64,000 nt of DNA from Lacihabitans sp. LS3-19 (GCF_024343575.1 NZ_RJUA01000008.1:54585-118584); one strand, 5' to 3'; positions 8,126 through 17,045 are shown, counted from the first letter of the stretch. Translations and numbers: made by a program. Notes: generated by a model not told the origin, from the letters alone.

Positions 8126-8608
8126 ATGAAACCATTATTATTGATTATTTCTAGCTTCATTTTGATTTCCTGCGGAAATGTAAAAAGAGTAGACACTGCT
8201 GAAGTAAAAGAACACATGGCAGAGTACAAAATCAGAAAAGTTAGCAAAATTGACATATTAGAGGCAGCCAATAAATTAGGAAAATCAATCTCAGAAAAAG
8301 TAAATGGTGATTTTAATATTGAATGTGTAGATGCCTTGACTTTAGAAAATCAAAAAGTTGAATTACTAAATTTATCATTTTTGAATGAAGAAAGTTTAAA
8401 AAACGGCAAAATCGGCGAAATTCTGGAAGCCTACAAATTCTCCAAAGAGCAAAATCAAGCCTTAGGCGAAAACCTGCAAATTGTAAATGACACTTTGTAT
8501 TTTTATACATTCCCCATCAAAAAAGAAGCCTTGGTATTCAAGAATTGTGAGAAAGATTTGGGTGTAATTTATCTCTCCAAACAACAGCTAATCAAATCCA
8601 TAAAATAA
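8126..8608 (+). CDS. Small lipoprotein of unknown function
   Basis: A 160-residue protein with a short signal peptide and lipobox LISC (Cys16). The mature part is charged and mostly helical, with no domain I recognise (HMAEYKIRKVSKIDILEAAN; later FYTFPIKKEALVFKNCEKD). It is the third gene of the operon starting at 6426, three nucleotides after queA. It is probably anchored in the periplasm or outer membrane. No link to queuosine synthesis can be shown. Confidence 0.75.
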   Translation: MKPLLLIISSFILISCGNVKRVDTAEVKEHMAEYKIRKVSKIDILEAANKLGKSISEKVNGDFNIECVDALTLENQKVELLNLSFLNEESLKNGKIGEILEAYKFSKEQNQALGENLQIVNDTLYFYTFPIKKEALVFKNCEKDLGVIYLSKQQLIKSIK

Positions 8609-8645
8609 GGAAAATCCTATTTTTTATTATTTTTTGGCACATTTC

Positions 8646-8677
8646 TTGATTTTTACTTTAAAGTTCTTGTACTTTTG
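8646..8677 (+). promoter_or_regulatory. Full Bacteroidota promoter before the secDF leader gene
   Basis: TTG (8646-8648), 21-nt spacer, TACTTTTG (8670-8677). The predicted start of transcription is only a few nucleotides before the ATG at 8688, so the mRNA would be almost leaderless. Confidence 0.6.
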
Positions 8678-8687
8678 TGCTTTCAAA

Positions 8688-9029
8688 ATGAGAAAAAATA
8701 CCATCATATCGAAGATTATTGGGCTTGTAATGCTCATCAGTGTGTTTTCAGCACACATGGCTTCGGCTACGTATGTACCTCAACAGGAGACAAAAACCAC
8801 CGATTCTGAGAAAAAAGAAAAAGAAACTTCCGTTTTTCAACAAATAAGTCACGAAACGGTAGTTCCTAGTTACGATTTTTATTTTGGCGAATTCCATTTG
8901 GTATTTGTCGAAAACTGCATATTTGGTTATGAGGAAAATACGCCTCTTTCCAATCCTAATTATTCTTATCATAGCAATTCGTACTTCGAAAAGCTATTTG
9001 AACATCACATAGCGATAAACGCTCCCTGA
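8688..9029 (+). CDS. Small exported protein upstream of secDF (candidate secretion monitor)
   Basis: A 113-residue protein starting at ATG 8688. The longer frame from TTG 8634 is rejected because the promoter overlaps it. A signal peptide runs to about residue 25 (KIIGLVMLISVFSAHMASA). A short Lys/Glu-rich stretch follows (TTDSEKKEKETS), and the tail is rich in aromatic and His residues and ends HHIAINAP-stop. It resembles no enzyme. A promoter sits directly before it; 110 nt with a foldable RNA separate it from secDF. Size, signal peptide and position fit an arrest-peptide gene such as SecM, VemP or ApdA, but no known arrest motif is recognised. It may equally be an unrelated small secreted protein. 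Confidence 0.65.
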   Translation: MRKNTIISKIIGLVMLISVFSAHMASATYVPQQETKTTDSEKKEKETSVFQQISHETVVPSYDFYFGEFHLVFVENCIFGYEENTPLSNPNYSYHSNSYFEKLFEHHIAINAP

Positions 9030-9077
9030 AATCTCCTTCTTACTGAACATTAGCTTTAAACCATAAATGGCTCAAAA

Positions 9078-9124
9078 CCCCTTTGTGCCTATATTATTAA
9101 CAAAAAACCTATGCGGGGAATAGG
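9078..9124 (+). promoter_or_regulatory. Foldable RNA element before secDF
   Basis: The hairpin CCTAT-GCGGGGA-ATAGG (9108-9124) ends 15 nt before the secDF ATG. The GGGG of its loop (9115-9118) can pair with CCCC at 9078-9081, giving a possible H-type pseudoknot; another CCTAT at 9088-9092 could compete for ATAGG. Found by eye; no folding energy was calculated. Confidence 0.4.
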
Positions 9125-9139
9125 AAAAAATCAATTTTT

Positions 9140-12073
9140 ATGAAAAACAGAGTAGGAATATTAGTTCTTTTCATAGCTTTTTCGGTTATCAGTTTATATT
9201 ATCTGGTAAGAACATGGAAAGTTAACGACATCAGAAAAGATGCCAGCGAATATGCTTTAGGCAAAGACGGGAAAGAAATCCCAGGTAAAAAACAAAGATA
9301 TTTGGATTCATTGTGGAAACAAGATGTCTTTTTGGGTTCGACTTTAGAAAACCTAAGCAAACAAGAGCTTGGCCTTGGACTTGACCTTCAAGGAGGTATG
9401 CACGTAATTTTAGAGGTTTCACCTACTGAAATCGTGAAATCATTGGCAAAAGGCTCGCGTGACCCACGTGTAAATCAAGCCGTAGAGTCAGCTAGGAAAT
9501 TGGCTGTATCGAGCAGTACAAATTTTGTTGATTTGTTTGTTTCAGAATACAAAAAACTAGCTCCTAATACTAAACTTTCAACAGTATTTACCAATAGCTC
9601 AAACAGAGATATCTTAAACCTTAACTCTTCAGACGCTGAGGTAATCAGATATATCAAAGGTGAAGTAGATGGTGCTTTTGATCGTTCATTTAAAGTAATC
9701 CAAACGAGGGTTGATAAATTCGGTGTTGCTAACCCTAACCTATCGAAAATCCCTGGAACCAACAGAATTCAAGTTGAATTACCTGGTATTGATAATCCAG
9801 CTAGGGTTAGAAAATTACTTTCGGGTGCTGCGAAATTAGAATTTTGTGAGGTATATTCTATGCAAGACTTGGGACCATCTTTTGATGCGTTTGCTGCCTT
9901 GTTGAACAAAATTGACCTTGAGACAAAAATCAGTAATGTAAGCAATAAAATTGCTTCTAAAGATACTACAAAAAGTGGATTGGCTTCTGCACTAGCTGCA
10001 AAATCTGATTCTACAAAAAATGATTCACTTAGCAATGCGAATTCTTTAGCCAATATATTCGTAGGTTCTCCTACTGGAGGAATGGCAGTAAGAATAAAAG
10101 ATACTTCTAGGCTGAATCAAGTATTAAAACGCCCTGAAGCATTGGGTATGTTCCCTGCCAACATGACGTTCTTGTATGATGTTAGTCCAGTTGAAAATCC
10201 TGTAACAAAGGAAGAAGTAGTAGACATCTATCCAGTAAAAGACCACGGCAATGCTCCAATAGAAGGAGACGTAATCACCAACGCAAAACAAGATTATGAC
10301 CCAATGACGGGTAAACCGGATGTGTCAATGCAAATGAATGCTTTGGGTGCTAGAAAATGGAAAAACATGACAGGAGCCAACGTTGGAAACAGAATTGCCA
10401 TCATTCTTGACAATTATGTTTATTCAGCTCCAAATGTAAACCAAGAGATCACTGGTGGAAATTCAAGTATTTCTGGTGGATTCAGTGTTGAACAAGCCCA
10501 AGACTTGGCTAACGTATTGAAAGCAGGTAAGCTTCCAGCTCCAACAAACATCATTGAAGAAGCTGTAGTTGGTGCATCTGTAGGATCTGAAGCATTGAGA
10601 GCAGGTGTATTATCTTCTATCTTAGGATTAATCGCCGTTTTGATATTTGTATTGATTTATTATAGCCAAGCAGGATGGGTGGCCAACGTTGCTCTTTTGG
10701 TTAACTTGGTATTGCTATTAGGCGTTATGGCATCTTTTGGTGCTACCATGACTTTGCCAGGAATTGCAGGTCTTGTACTTTCTGTTGGTATGTCAGTGGA
10801 TGCTAACGTTCTAATTTATGAACGTGTTAAGGAAGAAATGGCCGCCGGTCGGAACTTTATAACCGCCATAAGCGAAGGTTTCAGAAACGCTATGCCTTCT
10901 ATCATTGACTCTAACGTAACTACTTTGATTACGGGTGTTATCTTGTTTATATTCGGAACAGGATTGGTAAAAGGATTTGCTACAACATTATTGATTGGTA
11001 TTTTCACTTCATTGTTCTGTGCTGTGTTTGTATCAAGATTGATATTTGATTATTTCATCAAAAAAGAAAAAACTATCAATTTCAAGACTGCTTGGACAGA
11101 GAAACTTTTCAAAGATTCAAATATTGACTTCATCAAGAAAAGAAAAATATTCTATACTATTTCTGGTGCTATCATCCTTGCGGGTGCTATCTCAATAGGT
11201 ATTAGAGGGTTTGGCCTTGGCGTTGACTTTAAAGGTGGTAGAACATACGAAGCTAAGTTTGAGAAAAACGTAAATACTGAAAATGTAAGATCGGCTGTGG
11301 CTTCTGTTTTCCCTGACAATGCAGTTGAAGTTAAAACTTTCGGTGGATTTGATAAAGTTAAAATTACTTCTGCTTATAAAATTGACAATACTGAGCCTGC
11401 TGTAGAAGACGAAATCAAATCAAATCTTGATAAAGTTTTGGCTTCATTCAAAGAAAACCCAGGTAAAGTAGTAGGTACTTCGAAAGTTGGACCAACGATT
11501 GCCAACGATACCATCTGGTCTTCATTGCAAGCTATTTTCTACTCTATCATTATCACGTTTATCTATATCTACATCAGATTTAGAAGTGTTGCCTTTGGTT
11601 TTGGTGCTGTGGTAGCCTTGTTCCACGACGTTTTGGTGATTTTGGGAATATTCTCTTTGTTAAATGGTTTATTGCCATTCTCATTAGATATCGATCAGGC
11701 GTTTGTAGGTGCGGTATTGACTTTGATGGGTTACTCTATGAACGATACCGTGGTTGTGTTTGACCGTATTCGTGAGTATCTAAGAGAGAAAGGATCTAAA
11801 AAAGAGCCTATCGAAACTACAATCAACAATGCCTTGAACAGTACATTAAGTCGTACAGCCGTAACGGGTGTGGCTACTTTGATTGTATTATTAATCCTTT
11901 TGGTATTCGGAGGTGAAACCATCCGTGGATTTATCTTCTGTATGTTCTTAGGTGTTATTGTCGGTACATATTCTTCACTATTTATAGCTGCTCCAATAGT
12001 AGTTGACGCTATGCAGAGAAGATTAGAAAACGAAGGAGAAACAATGAAAGCTATTCCAGCTGTAGAAAAATAA
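9140..12073 (+). CDS. secDF: Fused protein-export membrane protein SecDF
   Basis: Accessory subunit of the Sec translocon that uses the proton gradient to help pull exported proteins across the inner membrane. 977 residues with SecD and SecF in one chain, the usual Bacteroidota form. SecD half: N-terminal membrane helix, LGLGLDLQGGMHVILEV (~75), large periplasmic domain, then the RND-type membrane part with GIAGLVLSVGMSVDANVLIYE. SecF half: second GLGVDFKGGRTYEAKF and YSMNDTVVVFDRIRE. A low-complexity Ser/Lys/Ala insert (~275-310) interrupts the SecD periplasmic region. A small exported protein gene lies just upstream. A terminator follows. Confidence 0.97.
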   Translation: MKNRVGILVLFIAFSVISLYYLVRTWKVNDIRKDASEYALGKDGKEIPGKKQRYLDSLWKQDVFLGSTLENLSKQELGLGLDLQGGMHVILEVSPTEIVKSLAKGSRDPRVNQAVESARKLAVSSSTNFVDLFVSEYKKLAPNTKLSTVFTNSSNRDILNLNSSDAEVIRYIKGEVDGAFDRSFKVIQTRVDKFGVANPNLSKIPGTNRIQVELPGIDNPARVRKLLSGAAKLEFCEVYSMQDLGPSFDAFAALLNKIDLETKISNVSNKIASKDTTKSGLASALAAKSDSTKNDSLSNANSLANIFVGSPTGGMAVRIKDTSRLNQVLKRPEALGMFPANMTFLYDVSPVENPVTKEEVVDIYPVKDHGNAPIEGDVITNAKQDYDPMTGKPDVSMQMNALGARKWKNMTGANVGNRIAIILDNYVYSAPNVNQEITGGNSSISGGFSVEQAQDLANVLKAGKLPAPTNIIEEAVVGASVGSEALRAGVLSSILGLIAVLIFVLIYYSQAGWVANVALLVNLVLLLGVMASFGATMTLPGIAGLVLSVGMSVDANVLIYERVKEEMAAGRNFITAISEGFRNAMPSIIDSNVTTLITGVILFIFGTGLVKGFATTLLIGIFTSLFCAVFVSRLIFDYFIKKEKTINFKTAWTEKLFKDSNIDFIKKRKIFYTISGAIILAGAISIGIRGFGLGVDFKGGRTYEAKFEKNVNTENVRSAVASVFPDNAVEVKTFGGFDKVKITSAYKIDNTEPAVEDEIKSNLDKVLASFKENPGKVVGTSKVGPTIANDTIWSSLQAIFYSIIITFIYIYIRFRSVAFGFGAVVALFHDVLVILGIFSLLNGLLPFSLDIDQAFVGAVLTLMGYSMNDTVVVFDRIREYLREKGSKKEPIETTINNALNSTLSRTAVTGVATLIVLLILLVFGGETIRGFIFCMFLGVIVGTYSSLFIAAPIVVDAMQRRLENEGETMKAIPAVEK

Positions 12074-12095
12074 TATTCTTTTTATAGAATTCAAG

Positions 12096-12123
12096 AAAAG
12101 CTCGGTATTACCGGGCTTTTTTT
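12096..12123 (+). terminator. Rho-independent terminator of secDF
   Basis: AAGCTCGGT-ATT-ACCGGGCTT hairpin (12098-12118, one G-T pair) followed by a T-run to 12123. Confidence 0.85.
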
Positions 12124-12159
12124 GTTTTTTAGGGGTTTACAAGCTTTAACCTTAATAAA

Positions 12160-13266
12160 ATGCAAAAAAGAGTCTTACTCGCCCTCCTATTATTTGTCAT
12201 AAATGTTTCTTGCAGAACCTCATCTACAAGCATTTCTCATATAGATTTTAATAATTTCCAAAAAACTTCCGTCAATCCAGTTTTGCAAGCCGACAGCACT
12301 TTTGTGTTTGATTGTCCAATGAAAAAAATGCCAATAAAATGGCAAAGAGCTGATGTTTTTAATCCTGCGGCTATTGTAAAAGACGATAAAATCATGCTTA
12401 TGTATAGGGCCGAAGACAATCCAAAGGCACATTTGGGTGGTAGAACTTCCAGAATTGGTTTAGCCGAAAGTACTGACGGGATTCATTTTAAAAAACTTCC
12501 CGAGCCTGTACTTTTTCCGAGCGAGGATGCTTTTTCTATATATGATGCACCAGGTGGCTGCGAAGATCCTCGGGTTGTGCAAACTGAAGATGGAACTTAC
12601 ATAGTAGCCTATACTGCATGGAACTATGATACACCTAGACTTTCGATTGCGTTTTCAAAAGACCTCATCCATTGGGACAAAAAAGGGCCTGCTTTTTATG
12701 AAGCTTACCAAGGAAAGTTTAGAAATATGGCATCTAAATCTGGTTCTATTTTAACACAAAAAAGGGGTGATAAATATGTTGCTGCCAAAATAAATGGCAA
12801 ATATTGGATGTATTGGGGAGAGCATGGTGTAAACCTCGCTTCTTCTGATAATCTATACGATTGGTACCCAGAGTTAGACGAAAACAAGGAATTGAAATAT
12901 GTGATTCAAACTCGAAAAGGATTTTTTGACAGCAATCTTACTGAATGTGGCCCGCCAGCTATGATAACCGACGAAGGTGTGGTTTTGGTGTACAATGGCA
13001 AAAACAGCGATGAAAAATTCAATGCCTCCTCTGAATATCCGCTTGGTACTTACACTGTTGGCAAAGTAGTCTTTGACCCCAAAGATCTGCACACAGTTAT
13101 CAGCCGTTCTGACAAGTCATTTCTTGTACCAAGTCTTCCCCACGAACTTACGGGACAATACAAGGCTGGCACTACTTTCGCCGAAGGATTGGTGTTTTTT
13201 AAGGGCAAATGGTTTTTATATTATGGTACAGCCGATTCTTTTGTCGGCTTGGCAGTTTCTAAATGA
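12160..13266 (+). CDS. GH130-like lipoprotein (mannoside phosphorylase/hydrolase family)
   Basis: A 368-residue lipoprotein (signal peptide, VSC, Cys18) with a five-bladed beta-propeller of glycoside hydrolase family 130 type. Family blocks: FNPAAIVKDDKIMLMYRAED, SRIGLAESTDGIHF, GGCEDPRVVQTEDGTYIVAYTAW, KINGKYWMYWGE, TECGPPAMITDEGVVLVYNG, and the C-terminal FAEGLVFFKGKWFLYYGTAD. The conserved ED in GCEDPR is where the general acid Asp lies in GH130. It probably acts on beta-mannosides or related glycans in the periplasm. No polysaccharide utilisation locus surrounds it, so the substrate is open. Confidence 0.87.
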   Translation: MQKRVLLALLLFVINVSCRTSSTSISHIDFNNFQKTSVNPVLQADSTFVFDCPMKKMPIKWQRADVFNPAAIVKDDKIMLMYRAEDNPKAHLGGRTSRIGLAESTDGIHFKKLPEPVLFPSEDAFSIYDAPGGCEDPRVVQTEDGTYIVAYTAWNYDTPRLSIAFSKDLIHWDKKGPAFYEAYQGKFRNMASKSGSILTQKRGDKYVAAKINGKYWMYWGEHGVNLASSDNLYDWYPELDENKELKYVIQTRKGFFDSNLTECGPPAMITDEGVVLVYNGKNSDEKFNASSEYPLGTYTVGKVVFDPKDLHTVISRSDKSFLVPSLPHELTGQYKAGTTFAEGLVFFKGKWFLYYGTADSFVGLAVSK

Positions 13267-13320
13267 TTTTATTCTGGTATTTTTTAAATAAATAGGCTTT
13301 ATAGAATTCTATTCTATATT

Positions 13321-13650
13321 AAAAACTATGTCCCTATGTGGTTTTTCCTATTGTGGTCTATGTGGTTATTTTCGGTTTTTAAATAAACACATAGGTATCA
13401 TAGACTCAAATTAAAGATAGTTTCACTATATACATAGAAAAATACTGTTCTAAAAAACTATGTTCCTATGTGGTATTTCCTATTGTGCCCTATGTGGTTA
13501 TTCGCGATTTTAAATAAACACATAGGTATCATAGATTTTAATTTTGGAAAATTTCACATAGGTACATAGAAAATACTGTTCAAAAAAACTATGTTCCTAT
13601 GTGGTATTTCCTATTGTGTTCTATGTGGTTATTATAATTTTCATAAATCA
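13321..13650. repeat. 131-bp tandem repeat, about 2.5 copies, with internal inverted repeats
   Basis: Copies begin near 13321, 13453 and 13583 (period 131-132 bp); the third stops after about 65 bp. Each full copy holds CTATGTTCCTATGTGG and, about 60 bp later, ACACATAGGTATCATAG, which are near-perfect inverted repeats. CCTATGTGG-like motifs recur throughout. There is no ORF and no spacer variation of the CRISPR kind. This array fills most of the 550-bp gap between the GH130-like gene and ssb. Confidence 0.85.
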
Positions 13651-13816
13651 CAAATTGCTAGAAATCAAAACAATACCCGACAACAAACATTTACAAACGA
13701 ATACAAACGTTTATTAACCGAATAAATATTTGGCGATACTCCAATTTTGCATCGTCTTCTCAACAAGGGAAGAAACAATTGAAAATAAATATTAACAATT
13801 TAAACGAAACAAAATC

Positions 13817-14248
13817 ATGGCATCATTAAACAAAGTATTGTTAATCGGAAACTTAGGCTCAGATCCAGAAATCAGAACGCTTCCGAGTGGAGCAAAAGTG
13901 GCGTCTTTTAATATCGCTACAACAGAATCTTACAAAAACAAAGAAGGTCAAAAAGTAGAGAGCACTGAATGGCACCGCATAGAGCTTTGGGAAGGCTTGG
14001 CTGGCATAGCGGAGCAATACCTCAAAAAAGGCGACAGCGTGTATATAGAAGGTCGCATAAAAACCGAAAAATACACAGACGCCAACGGCGTAGAGAAGTT
14101 TTCGTTTAGAATAAGAGGCAACAGCATGCAAATGCTCGGTAAACCCAACCGCGATGGAGAAAATAGTAACCAGAAAAACTACGTAGCAGCCAACCAAGCA
14201 GCAGCCGTACCCAGCCAAGTAGCCGACGGCGACGACCTACCTTTTTGA
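13817..14248 (+). CDS. ssb: Single-stranded DNA-binding protein
   Basis: Binds single-stranded DNA during replication, repair and recombination. 143 residues: an OB fold (1-~105, MASLNKVLLIGNLGSDPEIR, ESTEWHRIELWEGLA, YIEGRIKTEKYTDANGVEKF), a short Asn/Ala/Gln linker and the acidic DDLPF tip that recruits partner proteins. The GC-richer third positions near the 3' end differ slightly from the neighbours. It stands alone after the tandem-repeat block. Many Bacteroidota carry more than one ssb, so this may not be the only copy. Confidence 0.96.
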   Translation: MASLNKVLLIGNLGSDPEIRTLPSGAKVASFNIATTESYKNKEGQKVESTEWHRIELWEGLAGIAEQYLKKGDSVYIEGRIKTEKYTDANGVEKFSFRIRGNSMQMLGKPNRDGENSNQKNYVAANQAAAVPSQVADGDDLPF

Positions 14249-14260
14249 AAAAAGGTGGGT
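14235..14260 (+). terminator. Hairpin overlapping the ssb stop, weak terminator
   Basis: ACCTACCTTTTT-GA-AAAAAGGTGGGT (one G-T pair) spans the last codons of ssb. Only a broken T-run (TGTTTCT) follows. Confidence 0.45.
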
Positions 14261-14482
14261 TGTTTCTAACCTATATTATAGACTTATAGCCACAATTCTT
14301 TGATTAGGAAAGATGAATGCGCTTTTTACATATTGAATAAAAATGGGTAATATTGTCTAATAGAATATTTCTCTATTTAAAATTTAATTTCAAAGCTTGT
14401 GGATTTAAATACAGAAATTCCATTAAAAACCATGTAAAATGAACACCCGCGAAACCAAATTCTCTTAAGAAAAACAAATAGC

Positions 14483-15106
14483 ATGAAAATAACCATTATA
14501 GGAGCATCTGCTGGCATTGGCCTAGAAACATTAAAAAGAGCCTTAGATAGAGGTCATGAAGTGATTACCCTTTCTCGCTCAGATATACAATTGGCAGGCA
14601 TGCAAACTTTTACCGCCATAAAAGGAAGTGCAAATATCAAACCCGATGTACTAAAAGCCATAGAAAATGCAGAAGCCGTAATAGTGACGTTGGGCACTGG
14701 CAAAAACATGAAAACCACCACCCTATTTTCGGATTTTGCTAAACTTTTGGTAGAAATAAACAGAACAGACATTCCCTTTATTTTCGTTACGGGATTTGGT
14801 ACTGGCGAGAGCCAAAACTATGTTTCTTGGTTTGTGAAAATGTTTTTGAAGTATTTCTTAAAAGACGTATATGCCGACAAAACCAAAATGGAAGAAATAA
14901 TCTCTTACGCTCCGCTACAGTGGACATTTGTAAGACCTGGTAGACTGCTAGACAAGCCGTTGACAGAAAAATACCGAATTGAAACTGAACTTTACAAAGG
15001 CATAAACATAGGAGAAATTAACCGAGCCGATGTGGCAGATTTTTTAGTAAAACAAGCCGAAAAGCCAACAAATTTAAAAAAGTATGTGGCTATTTCTGAG
15101 AAATGA
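14483..15106 (+). CDS. NAD(P)-binding atypical SDR family protein
   Basis: A 207-residue Rossmann-fold protein. The N-terminal MKITIIGASAGIGLETLKRA carries the GASxxxG dinucleotide motif. FIFVTGFGTGESQNY, KTKMEEIISYAPLQWTFVRPGRL and a C-terminal IGEINRADVADFLVKQ follow the NAD(P)H-binding 'NmrA/BVR-B-like' atypical SDR pattern. These proteins reduce flavins, biliverdin or small ketones or act as redox sensors. The active-site Tyr-x-x-x-Lys is not in classical form (ADKTKMEE stands near that place), so the substrate is unknown. It is monocistronic. Confidence 0.85.
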   Translation: MKITIIGASAGIGLETLKRALDRGHEVITLSRSDIQLAGMQTFTAIKGSANIKPDVLKAIENAEAVIVTLGTGKNMKTTTLFSDFAKLLVEINRTDIPFIFVTGFGTGESQNYVSWFVKMFLKYFLKDVYADKTKMEEIISYAPLQWTFVRPGRLLDKPLTEKYRIETELYKGINIGEINRADVADFLVKQAEKPTNLKKYVAISEK

Positions 15107-15288
15107 TTATTTCAAAATACTTTTTTGACTTAATACGATTTTAATTCTCTCAGAAAAAATCCTATATTTATTTCAAATTTTAAAAACACAAAGAAACATG
15201 CGGCTTTTCTGCCGTACTTTAAACCGACAACAAATGACAATAAATAAATATGTGATTGATTATAAGGGAAATAAAGTAAAAATATCGG

Positions 15289-15307
15289 CAACTCTATTTT
15301 AGAGTTG
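15289..15307. other. Perfect 8-3-8 hairpin in the spacer before the accessory genes
   Basis: CAACTCTA-TTT-TAGAGTTG, 52 nt before the ATG at 15359. It covers the end of a 22-codon frame (15234-15302, begins MTINKYVIDYKG) that looks like the start of a real protein cut short. It may be a remnant of an earlier gene in this position. Confidence 0.4.
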
Positions 15308-15358
15308 GGTAAACTGAGATGTTACCATCAAGGCTAAAACGACAGACAACATAAGAAC

Positions 15359-15919
15359 ATGAATTACGACTTTTTCGCAGACAAAGCTGACAAATTGAAA
15401 GTTCTTGATTTTATTTTCAAGGACACAGATTTGCATGTTTACGACTTGGGTTCACCGTTTGGACAAGAGATTTGTGAATACAAAACGGTTGACGAAATTG
15501 CGTCAAAGTTTGACCTTGATATAGACGAATTTGGAATGACATTTCAACTCTGGACACCAAGACATAAAGGCAAACCAATTTTTAGAAAAGTTGACCTTGA
15601 CCCAAAACGTTGCAATGGACATACATTTCGCTATTCGACAGAAGGTTGGGGACTAATTCAATTATATTTTGGTGGACTAAATAATAATGAACTTAAACAT
15701 TCTCATATCGGACACTTTAACGAAAAGGGAGCATTAAAATGGGAAAACACGAATAAAGTTAATGGACTTGTAAGTTTGTGGGACTGGTCAGAAATTCAAC
15801 AGACTTCAAGAAAATTAAAGTATCATATTCATAATAAATTGACGACAAGAAAAATTGGGAGTTTTGGGGTTTTGCCTGGAGCTGACCAACTTGAAAAACA
15901 AGGAATAATATTAAGATGA
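15359..15919 (+). CDS. Hypothetical cytoplasmic protein in a cassette-like region
   Basis: A 186-residue soluble protein with no signal peptide or membrane helix. I do not recognise it. It is rich in aromatic residues, with possible beta-structure in FGMTFQLWTPRHKGKPIF, GHTFRYSTEGWGLIQLYFGG and NELKHSHIGHFNEKGALKWE, and a C-terminal LVSLWDWSEIQQTSRKLKYH. The start has TAAGAACATG context. It is followed by a ~140-bp foldable element and stands with the next gene in what looks like a recently acquired stretch. Confidence 0.65.
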   Translation: MNYDFFADKADKLKVLDFIFKDTDLHVYDLGSPFGQEICEYKTVDEIASKFDLDIDEFGMTFQLWTPRHKGKPIFRKVDLDPKRCNGHTFRYSTEGWGLIQLYFGGLNNNELKHSHIGHFNEKGALKWENTNKVNGLVSLWDWSEIQQTSRKLKYHIHNKLTTRKIGSFGVLPGADQLEKQGIILR

Positions 15920-15937
15920 ATGGACAAAATATATAAA

Positions 15938-16080
15938 GCCCAGCTGGTAACATGCGGTATAAAAAAATGCCGGGACAGTAGGTTATTCAAGGGTTGTAGC
16001 CCGCTTCAACTTTTGTGTAACTTGACAGGAAATCGCCCTCAATCGGCAACTTTTCATACCGCCACCGTTAGCTAACAGGT
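15938..16080 (+). repeat. attC-like foldable element 1
   Basis: About 140 bp from GCCCAGCTGGTAAC to CACCGTTAGCTAACAGG. The outer ends are imperfect inverted repeats (AGCTGGTAACATGCGGTAT against ATACCGCCACCGTTAGCT). The 3' end holds the perfect palindrome GTTAGCTAAC. Length, inverted ends and position right after a gene resemble integron attC sites, but GTTAGCT does not match the strict GTTRRRY core. Confidence 0.4.
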
Positions 16081-16114
16081 TAAAAGACAATCTTAATAAC
16101 AAAATAGTTATAAT

Positions 16115-16867
16115 ATGACAAATCATTGCTTGAATTGCAATAAACTTATAAAAAGTAATTTTTGTCCTGATTGCGGACAAAGTGCAGCAACGCACCGATT
16201 TTCACTACACCATTTTTTTGTGCACGACCTAGTACATGGCATATTACACCTTGATAAAGGTTTCTTTTTTTCAATAAAAGAGCTATTCACTCGTCCAGGA
16301 CACAGTATTCGAGAGTTTATCGAAGGTAAAAGAGCAAAACATTTTAATTATGTTTCTCTAATTATCATGATAATTGCAGTAGGGTATTTCGTTGGAAATA
16401 TTTCAGAAATAAAGTTAATTGATACTACTTACTATTTTTCGAGCAATAAAGAATTAGTGACGAAGTTTGACAAAATCTCAAAAAAATATCCTAAATTGTT
16501 TACTATTATAAAAATACCATTATTAGCATTTTTTACTTTTTTGTTTTTCAAAAAAGCAAAACAAAATTTCACGGAACACCTTATATTAAACATATATAAA
16601 GTATGCGGAGAATTACTTATCGCAATAATTTTTACATTAATTGCCATTCTTTTTAAAAGTATATTACCAATAAACTATTTTTTCAGTATTGTAGGTGTTT
16701 TGACTTTTGTATATTCAATTTGGTATTATTTTCAGTACTTCTCAACTTATGGATATTCAAAGTTTAGTTTACTGATTCGCAGTGTGATTACAACAATAAT
16801 TTTATTTCTAATCATTGCTAGTATTAATGAATTTGTTATTGGAGTGAAGGAGGGATTTGAGAACTGA
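16115..16867 (+). CDS. DUF3667 membrane protein
   Basis: A 250-residue protein. An N-terminal zinc-ribbon-like motif, CLNCNKLIKSNFCPDCGQ, gives two CxxC pairs. HRFSLHHFFVHDLVHGILHL and LFTRPGHSIREFIEGKRAKH, hallmark blocks of the DUF3667 family, follow. Four or five membrane helices come next (~90-108, ~145-162, ~175-195, ~200-220, ~228-245). The family is common in Bacteroidota and its function is unknown. The gene lies between two attC-like elements, so it may be a captured cassette. Confidence 0.82.
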   Translation: MTNHCLNCNKLIKSNFCPDCGQSAATHRFSLHHFFVHDLVHGILHLDKGFFFSIKELFTRPGHSIREFIEGKRAKHFNYVSLIIMIIAVGYFVGNISEIKLIDTTYYFSSNKELVTKFDKISKKYPKLFTIIKIPLLAFFTFLFFKKAKQNFTEHLILNIYKVCGELLIAIIFTLIAILFKSILPINYFFSIVGVLTFVYSIWYYFQYFSTYGYSKFSLLIRSVITTIILFLIIASINEFVIGVKEGFEN

Positions 16868-16892
16868 GAAAGGGTTTCAGGATAGACAAAAT

Positions 16893-17045
16893 AAGCCGCG
16901 AACCGATAATAAGGGTTTAAACTCAAGGCAGGCCGAAGTGATAAATTCAGCATTTGTACATCTACTAGGCATTGGAGCTCTATTGTGCTTTTGTACATTT
17001 AATCCTGCCCAGCATCAAGCCCTCAACCGTTACCAATTAAAGAAT
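16893..17045 (+). repeat. attC-like foldable element 2
   Basis: About 150 bp from GCCGCGAACCGATAATAAGG to CAACCGTTACCAATT. Internal inverted repeats are GGCAGG / CCTGCC and AGGGTTT / AAGCCCT. The 3' end CAACCGTTACC echoes the CACCGTTAGC of the first element. It sits directly after the DUF3667 gene. Confidence 0.35.

Noticed and set aside
8634..8687. N-terminal extension of the secDF leader protein from TTG 8634
   Set aside because: It overlaps the TTG-N21-TACTTTTG promoter, and the signal peptide begins at ATG 8688.
9475..10053. Minus-strand frames within secDF
   Set aside because: Shadow frames of a long, well-conserved gene.
13321..13650. Possible CRISPR array
   Set aside because: The repeat unit is 131 bp with no unique spacers and no cas genes nearby; it is a plain tandem repeat.
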